Source of the DNA: Oscillospiraceae bacterium
Lineage (GTDB): Bacteria; Bacillota_A; Clostridia; Oscillospirales; Ruminococcaceae
Reading direction: 5' to 3'
NCBI GenBank assembly: GCA_900766795.1
Contig: CAAFWX010000084.1
Location: 1 to 9,551, forward strand
DNA length: 9,551 nucleotides
Part shown: positions 5,855 to 9,551 of the stretch, piece after piece
Numbering within the stretch: the stretch's first letter is position 1
Layout of the letters: every line of letters starts with the position of its first letter
Notes under the pieces: generated by a model
Databases searched by the model: none
The model's input: only the letters and a program-made list of their open reading frames with translations
What the model was told of the DNA's origin: nothing
Made by a program: the position numbers and the translations under genes

Positions 5855-6613
5855 ATGACTAAGATTGCCGTAACGGGCGTCTGCGGAAAGATGGGACGGG
5901 TTATCGTGAACATAGTTAAGGGCAGGGACGACTGCGAGGTTGTTGCCGGTATTGATTTGCTTGGCGAGAAGTACGACAGTTTTCCCGTGGTCAAGAGCGT
6001 TTTTGACCTCCACGAAAAGCCCGATGTTATCATTGATTTCTCCCACCCCTCCGCGCTGGACGACCTGCTTTCCTACGGAAAGATGAACAATGTTCCGTTG
6101 GTTATCGCAACCACGGGCTACACCGATGAGCAGCGTGCGCAGATTACCGCCGCTTCTTCGCAGATACCGATTTTCTTTACGTTTAATATGTCCCTAGGAA
6201 TAAACCTGCTTGTCGAGCTTGCAAAAAAGGCGACGCAGATTCTCGGCGGGCAGTTTGACATCGAGATTGTTGAGAAGCACCACAACCTCAAAAAGGACGC
6301 TCCCTCGGGTACTGCCATCATGATTGCGGAAGCAATTAACGCAGAGATGGACAACAAAAACCATTTCGTCTACGACCGTCACAACGTCAGAAAGCCCCGC
6401 GACAAGGACGAAATCGGTATGCACGCAATTCGCGGCGGCACAATCGTCGGCGAGCATGACGTTATTTTTGCGGGTCACGACGAGGTTATCACCCTCTCCC
6501 ACTCGGCACAGAGCAAGGAGGTTTTCGCCGTCGGCTCCGTCAATGCCGCTGTTTTCCTCGCAGGAAAGCCCGCAGGGCTTTATGCAATGTCAGATTTGAT
6601 AAAGGAGAATTAA
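5855..6613 (+). CDS. dapB: 4-hydroxy-tetrahydrodipicolinate reductase
   Basis: The 252-residue enzyme reduces the DapA product to tetrahydrodipicolinate with NAD(P)H. The nucleotide-binding motif is GVCGKMG at 8-14. The active-site signature EKHHNLKKDAPSGTA at 140-154 holds the catalytic histidine pair H142/H143 and lysine K146. IIDFSHPSA (59-67) and ATTGYT (85-90) are also typical. Length is normal for Firmicutes DapB. ATG 5855 follows AGAAAGGA by about 8 nt, and that site overlaps the tail of the preceding hairpin. The next gene starts 4 nt after the stop, with its ribosome binding site inside the last dapB codons, so the two are tightly linked. Later steps (DapL, or an acylated branch) must be encoded elsewhere. 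Confidence 0.97.
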   Translation: MTKIAVTGVCGKMGRVIVNIVKGRDDCEVVAGIDLLGEKYDSFPVVKSVFDLHEKPDVIIDFSHPSALDDLLSYGKMNNVPLVIATTGYTDEQRAQITAASSQIPIFFTFNMSLGINLLVELAKKATQILGGQFDIEIVEKHHNLKKDAPSGTAIMIAEAINAEMDNKNHFVYDRHNVRKPRDKDEIGMHAIRGGTIVGEHDVIFAGHDEVITLSHSAQSKEVFAVGSVNAAVFLAGKPAGLYAMSDLIKEN

Positions 6614-6617
6614 CACA

Positions 6618-7064
6618 ATGAGCATTACTGTTACTGAAAATGTATCCGCCGTTACCTTTAACAACGTGCCCCTCTACAAGACCATCATGGAGGACACCCT
6701 TGCTGCTGTGGCTGCGGCTGACATCAACATTGACATGATTTCCATGACCGCGCCCACCTCCGAGCGCTTTGGCTTCGGCTTCACCGTCAGCGACGACGAT
6801 ATGCCCCGCCTGCTTGCAGTGCTTAAGGAACTTAAGGTGAAGAACAACCTCACCCCCATGATTAACTCCACCAACCGCAAAATCGTAATTAAGACCAGCG
6901 ATATGACCGACCAGGCAGGCTTTGCCGCAAAGGTTTTCAAGCTGCTCAACGAAATCGACGCGATGATTCTGCTCATCACAACAGGCGTTGACGAGATTTC
7001 CGTGCTCATCAGAGAGAGCGACGGCGAAGCAGCTGAGCAGGGGCTTAGGAGGATGTTTGAATGA
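6618..7064 (+). CDS. Free-standing tandem ACT-domain protein, aspartokinase-regulatory-like
   Basis: The 148-residue protein consists of two ACT domains and nothing else. ACT1 spans about residues 3-72, with INIDMISMTAPTSERFGFGFTV as the core strand-helix region. ACT2 spans about 86-148, with GFAAKVFKLLNEIDAMILLITTGVDEISVLI. This order and wording resemble the C-terminal regulatory half of aspartokinase, where the second domain is inserted into the first and binds lysine or threonine. The catalytic kinase domain with its KFGG motif is absent, and no remnant of it is seen upstream because dapB ends 4 nt before. ATG 6618 has AAAGGAG 10 nt upstream. Its last bases overlap the MscS start (ATGA). 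It is likely a cytoplasmic sensor, possibly a separate regulatory subunit of an aspartokinase encoded elsewhere. That role is inference. The B. subtilis aspartokinase II beta subunit is comparable, but it arises from an internal start within the kinase gene. Confidence 0.85.
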   Translation: MSITVTENVSAVTFNNVPLYKTIMEDTLAAVAAADINIDMISMTAPTSERFGFGFTVSDDDMPRLLAVLKELKVKNNLTPMINSTNRKIVIKTSDMTDQAGFAAKVFKLLNEIDAMILLITTGVDEISVLIRESDGEAAEQGLRRMFE

Positions 7065-8002
7065 TTACAGGCTTACTGCTCTCTGCTGCGGCGACTGCTG
7101 AGGCAGGCACCGCCGAGGCTGCAAAAATGGAGGTTTCCGAGGTGGTTCAGCTTGCCGTTGAGAACCCCGGGGAAACGCTTTCCGAGCTTGGAAAGCTCTT
7201 CTCGAACATCGGTCACTCCATTCTGAACGCTATCCCCACAATCCTGTTTGCGATTGTTGTGCTTATCATCGGTTTGCTTGTGTGCAAGTTTGCGCTGTGG
7301 CTGCTCGCAAAGGGCATGGCAAAGACAAAGCTTGACATCACCGTCACAAAGTTTATCCAGCAGGTCGCAAAAATCATTCTCTGGGTTCTGCTTATTACAA
7401 TTATCCTCCCCATCGTGGGTATTCCCTCCACCTCTATCATCACCGTTATCGGTACGGCGGGCGTTGCCATAGGTCTGGCGCTTCAAAGCTCGCTTTCAAA
7501 TGTTGCGGGCGGTTTCCTGCTGATGGTAAATAAGCCGTTTAAGGTTGGCGACTACATCATCTGTGCGGGAGTTGAGGGCGTTGTTTCCCAGATAAGCATT
7601 ATGTACACCCGCCTTGATTCCGCGTCAAATCAGGCAATCTACATACCCAACGGCGCGGCTTCCAATGCAACCGTTGTCAACAACTCGGGCAACAAGACCC
7701 GCCGCGTTGACCTCACATTCTCCATCAGCTATGAGGACGATTTCAGCAAGGCGCAGGGCATTATCCTCGATATTCTTAAGAAAAACAAGAAGGTTCTGGA
7801 GGACCCCGCACCCACTGTGAGAATGCTTGAGCATGGCGCAAGCGCAATCATCATCGCTGTTCGCCCGTGGTGCAGCACCGCGGACTACTGGGATGTTTAC
7901 TTCGATACAACCGAACAGGTTCGCGCTGCGTTCATTGAAAACAACATCTCTATTCCCTTCGACCAGATTGATGTGCATATGGTTGAGGACAAGACAAAGT
8001 AA
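7061..8002 (+). CDS. MscS-family small-conductance mechanosensitive channel
   Basis: The 313-residue integral membrane protein forms a heptameric pore that opens on membrane tension and releases small solutes. There is a short hydrophobic N-terminus, then transmembrane segments at about 55-81 and 102-124, and the pore helix at about 126-155 with the Gly/Ala-rich GTAGVAIGLALQSSLSNVAGG. The beta domain follows (KPFKVGDYI, VEGVVSQISIMYTRLDS, IYIPNG, about 158-198), then the alpha/beta C-terminal domain. Blocks and length are typical of the MscS core group. AGGAGG at 7047-7052 sits 8 nt before ATG 7061, which overlaps the ACT gene by 4 nt, so translation is coupled. A strong terminator follows 6 nt after the stop. 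Some MscS homologues, such as MscCG of Corynebacterium glutamicum, export an amino acid, so a valve for lysine or another product is conceivable. Ordinary osmotic protection is the default. Confidence 0.95.
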   Translation: MITGLLLSAAATAEAGTAEAAKMEVSEVVQLAVENPGETLSELGKLFSNIGHSILNAIPTILFAIVVLIIGLLVCKFALWLLAKGMAKTKLDITVTKFIQQVAKIILWVLLITIILPIVGIPSTSIITVIGTAGVAIGLALQSSLSNVAGGFLLMVNKPFKVGDYIICAGVEGVVSQISIMYTRLDSASNQAIYIPNGAASNATVVNNSGNKTRRVDLTFSISYEDDFSKAQGIILDILKKNKKVLEDPAPTVRMLEHGASAIIIAVRPWCSTADYWDVYFDTTEQVRAAFIENNISIPFDQIDVHMVEDKTK

Positions 8003-8007
8003 ACACG

Positions 8008-8038
8008 AAAACCTCGGAGATGTTTCCGAGGTTTTTTT
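8008..8038 (+). terminator. Intrinsic terminator of the lysine operon
   Basis: ACCTCGGA at 8011-8018 pairs with TCCGAGGT at 8025-8032 around a 6-nt loop. The A-run at 8008-8010 extends the stem against the T-tract at 8032-8038 (seven T). It starts 6 nt after the MscS stop codon and separates the lysine operon from the sigma-factor unit. Confidence 0.92.
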
Positions 8039-8045
8039 GTACCCG

Positions 8046-8072
8046 CGCAACCTTTGAGAAAATTTTGCGGTA
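8046..8072 (+). promoter_or_regulatory. Possible ECF-sigma-dependent promoter (autoregulation)
   Basis: CGCAAC at 8046-8051 followed after 16 nt by CGGTA at 8068-8072 resembles the ECF promoter form with an AAC-type -35 and a CGT-type -10. ECF genes are commonly transcribed by their own product. No good sigma-A promoter with correct spacing was seen in the short gap; TTGAGA at 8054 and TATTAT at 8071 are only 11 nt apart. The start site would be near 8078, shortly before the ribosome binding site. Confidence 0.4.
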
Positions 8073-8104
8073 TTATGCATGAAAGCCAAAAAAGGAGGGA
8101 TTTC

Positions 8105-8665
8105 ATGGAGGACAGCGAAATACTTGAGCTTTACCGCATTCGCAGCGAGGAGGCTCTGAGGCAGACGGAGAAGAAATACTCCCGCTATCTCTTTACGGTT
8201 TCAGCAAATATCCTAGCCGACCGCGAGGACAGCCGCGAGTGCGTCAACGACACCTACCTGCGGGCATGGGAAACTATTCCGCCGGCGTTTCCACAGCGGC
8301 TGGCGGGTTATCTTGGGAAGATATGCAGGGATATTTCCATAAGCGTTTACCGCAGAAAAAAAGCCGCAAAACGCGGCGGCAGCGAATATGCGCGCTCTCT
8401 TGATGAGCTGTGCGACTGCGTTTCAGGCAGCGAAACGCCCGAGGAAAGCTATGAGGTTAAGCTGCTTTCGGCTGCTATCGGGGAGTATCTGCTCGGAATA
8501 TCGGCGCAGGCACGCGTGGAGTTCGTTCAGCGGTATTATTTCTGCGACTCGGTTAAGGCAATTGCGAAATACTCGGGCAGGAGCGAATCTGCGGTTAAGA
8601 GCGGGTTGCTGCGCACCCGCAGGGGACTTAGGGAATATCTTGAAAAGGAGGGCTTCACCGTATGA
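8105..8665 (+). CDS. ECF-type RNA polymerase sigma factor
   Basis: The 186-residue protein is an extracytoplasmic-function sigma-70 factor with only regions 2 and 4. Region 2 covers about residues 22-88, with ADREDSRECVNDTYLRAWETIP (38-59) as the core-binding and -10 recognition helices. The linker is acidic (about 98-118). Region 4 covers about 120-183, with a helix-turn-helix at SVKAIAKYSGRSESAVKSGLLRTRRGLREYL (149-179). ATG 8105 follows AAAGGAGGG by about 6 nt. The frame is open back to 8054, but that part lies upstream of the ribosome binding site and is not coding. Its end overlaps the next gene by 4 nt (ATGA), as expected for a sigma factor translated with its membrane partner. Many Clostridia have several paralogues of this type, each with a different membrane partner. 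The regulon cannot be read from the window. Confidence 0.93.
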   Translation: MEDSEILELYRIRSEEALRQTEKKYSRYLFTVSANILADREDSRECVNDTYLRAWETIPPAFPQRLAGYLGKICRDISISVYRRKKAAKRGGSEYARSLDELCDCVSGSETPEESYEVKLLSAAIGEYLLGISAQARVEFVQRYYFCDSVKAIAKYSGRSESAVKSGLLRTRRGLREYLEKEGFTV

Positions 8666-9551
8666 AACCGGATGATATCAGCGACGCAATCGGCGAACTG
8701 GACGAGAAGATAATTTCAGAAGCTGACAAGGCTCGAGTTCCCGCAAAAGCCAAAACGAAGCCCAAAAAGCGCCGCTTGTGGATTACAATAGGCGCTGCGG
8801 CTGCCTGTCTTGGAATTGCGGGAGGAATTATGGCAATAAACCGGGATATCGAAGAAATCCCGCTGGGAGTCACCGCCGCGGCGCAGGCTGTCTACCCTGA
8901 AATGGCGCCCTATCCCGATGAGAACAGCCCTGACTTTGACGAGCAATTCTCCGCATGGTCACACGACCGAAAGGCGCAGCGCTGCACCGTCAAGGGCTAT
9001 TCCGACAATCTGTGGGGATTCTATGAGGACAGCACCCGACAGTTTCTTTGCGGCACGGAGGAAAACCGCGTATACTCCCCGCTGAACCTGTACATGGCGC
9101 TTTCTATGCTGGCAGAGATAACCGAGGGAGAAACGCAGCGCCAAATTCTCGACCTGCTTTCTGCGGAGGATATCGAGTCGCTGCGCACGCAGGCGGGGCA
9201 GCTTTGGAACGCCAACTACTGCAACGACGGCGCAATAACCAGCATTCTGGGCAACTCCGTGTGGCTGGACAGCAGCCTTGAATATCGGCAGGAGGTTCTG
9301 GACAGCTTAGCTGAAAACTGCTATGCCTCCTCCTATTCGGGAAAATTCGGCTCGCAGGAGATGAACGACGCGCTTCGCGAGTGGCTCAATTGTCAGACGG
9401 GCGGGCTGCTGGAGGAAGCGGTTGATAACGTGGAGCTAAAGCCCGGCGCGGTTATGGGGCTGTATTCCACAGAACTGTTTACAGGAAAGTGGTTCATGGA
9501 GTTCGACCCGCAGAACAATGACACCAAGACTTTCCACGCGCCTAGCGGGGA
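8662..9551 (+). CDS. Membrane-anchored serpin with anti-sigma-like N-terminus (cut by window edge)
   Basis: The visible 296 codons have no stop and run off the window. Residues 1-38 are a cytoplasmic segment with DAIGELDEKIISEAD (8-22) and a basic patch KPKKRR, like the N-terminus of membrane proteins often paired with ECF sigma factors in Clostridia. A transmembrane helix spans about 39-59. A linker of about 50 residues rich in Pro, Glu and Asp follows. From about residue 114 the sequence is a serpin: NRVYSPLNLYMALSMLAEITEGET (136-159), ILGNSVWLD (195-203), DALREWLNCQTGGLLEEAV (236-254), and a GKWFMEFDPQNNDTKTFHA block (275-293). Serpins trap serine or cysteine proteases through a reactive-centre loop; that loop lies outside the window, so inhibition cannot be judged. 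The ATG at 8662 overlaps the sigma gene by 4 nt. No zinc-binding HxxxCxxC anti-sigma motif is present. An anti-sigma role is inference from position and N-terminus. Confidence 0.9.
   Translation, partial: MKPDDISDAIGELDEKIISEADKARVPAKAKTKPKKRRLWITIGAAAACLGIAGGIMAINRDIEEIPLGVTAAAQAVYPEMAPYPDENSPDFDEQFSAWSHDRKAQRCTVKGYSDNLWGFYEDSTRQFLCGTEENRVYSPLNLYMALSMLAEITEGETQRQILDLLSAEDIESLRTQAGQLWNANYCNDGAITSILGNSVWLDSSLEYRQEVLDSLAENCYASSYSGKFGSQEMNDALREWLNCQTGGLLEEAVDNVELKPGAVMGLYSTELFTGKWFMEFDPQNNDTKTFHAPSG

Noticed and set aside
8054..8104. Extension of the sigma-factor frame upstream of ATG 8105
   Set aside because: The AAAGGAGGG ribosome binding site at 8091-8099 falls inside the extension and is placed for ATG 8105, where the family N-terminus begins.

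Overview
The window suggests a Gram-positive anaerobe of the Clostridia, probably Oscillospiraceae/Ruminococcaceae (Ruminococcus-like). The basis is the moderate GC content, strong AGGAGG-type ribosome binding sites, a Firmicutes-type citrate synthase, a fungal/archaeal-type aspartate-semialdehyde dehydrogenase, a lysine riboswitch, and an ECF sigma factor followed by a membrane protein with the short N-terminal module typical of these bacteria. The genus is inference, not proof.

Left part, minus strand (1-2835). Position 1 cuts through the 5' part of a citrate synthase gene. It has its own near-consensus promoter and a roughly 90-nt foldable leader. Upstream of it is a separate minus-strand cluster that runs from a promoter near 2877-2905 through queA (queuosine tRNA modification), a small single-pass membrane protein and a metal-dependent amidohydrolase, and ends at an intrinsic terminator at 653-678.

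Centre, plus strand (2982-8038). A sigma-A promoter drives a complete lysine (L-box) riboswitch with an intrinsic terminator. It controls asd, a GNAT acetyltransferase, dapA, dapB, a free-standing tandem ACT-domain protein resembling the regulatory end of aspartokinase, and an MscS-type mechanosensitive channel. Asd, DapA and DapB carry aspartyl phosphate to tetrahydrodipicolinate. The ACT protein is a candidate lysine or threonine sensor, and the MscS channel is translationally coupled to it. A second hairpin with a T-tract lies between dapA and dapB and may reduce expression of the distal genes. A strong terminator closes the operon at 8008-8038.

Right part, plus strand (8046-9551). A likely autoregulated ECF promoter precedes an ECF sigma factor gene, which overlaps by 4 nt a gene for a membrane-anchored protein. 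That protein has a short anti-sigma-like cytoplasmic segment, one transmembrane helix and an external serpin domain. The window ends inside the serpin, before its reactive-centre loop. This sigma/serpin pair is the most unusual arrangement here: a protease-inhibitor fold sits where a signal-sensing domain would be expected.

No tRNA, rRNA, CRISPR array or insertion sequence was seen.
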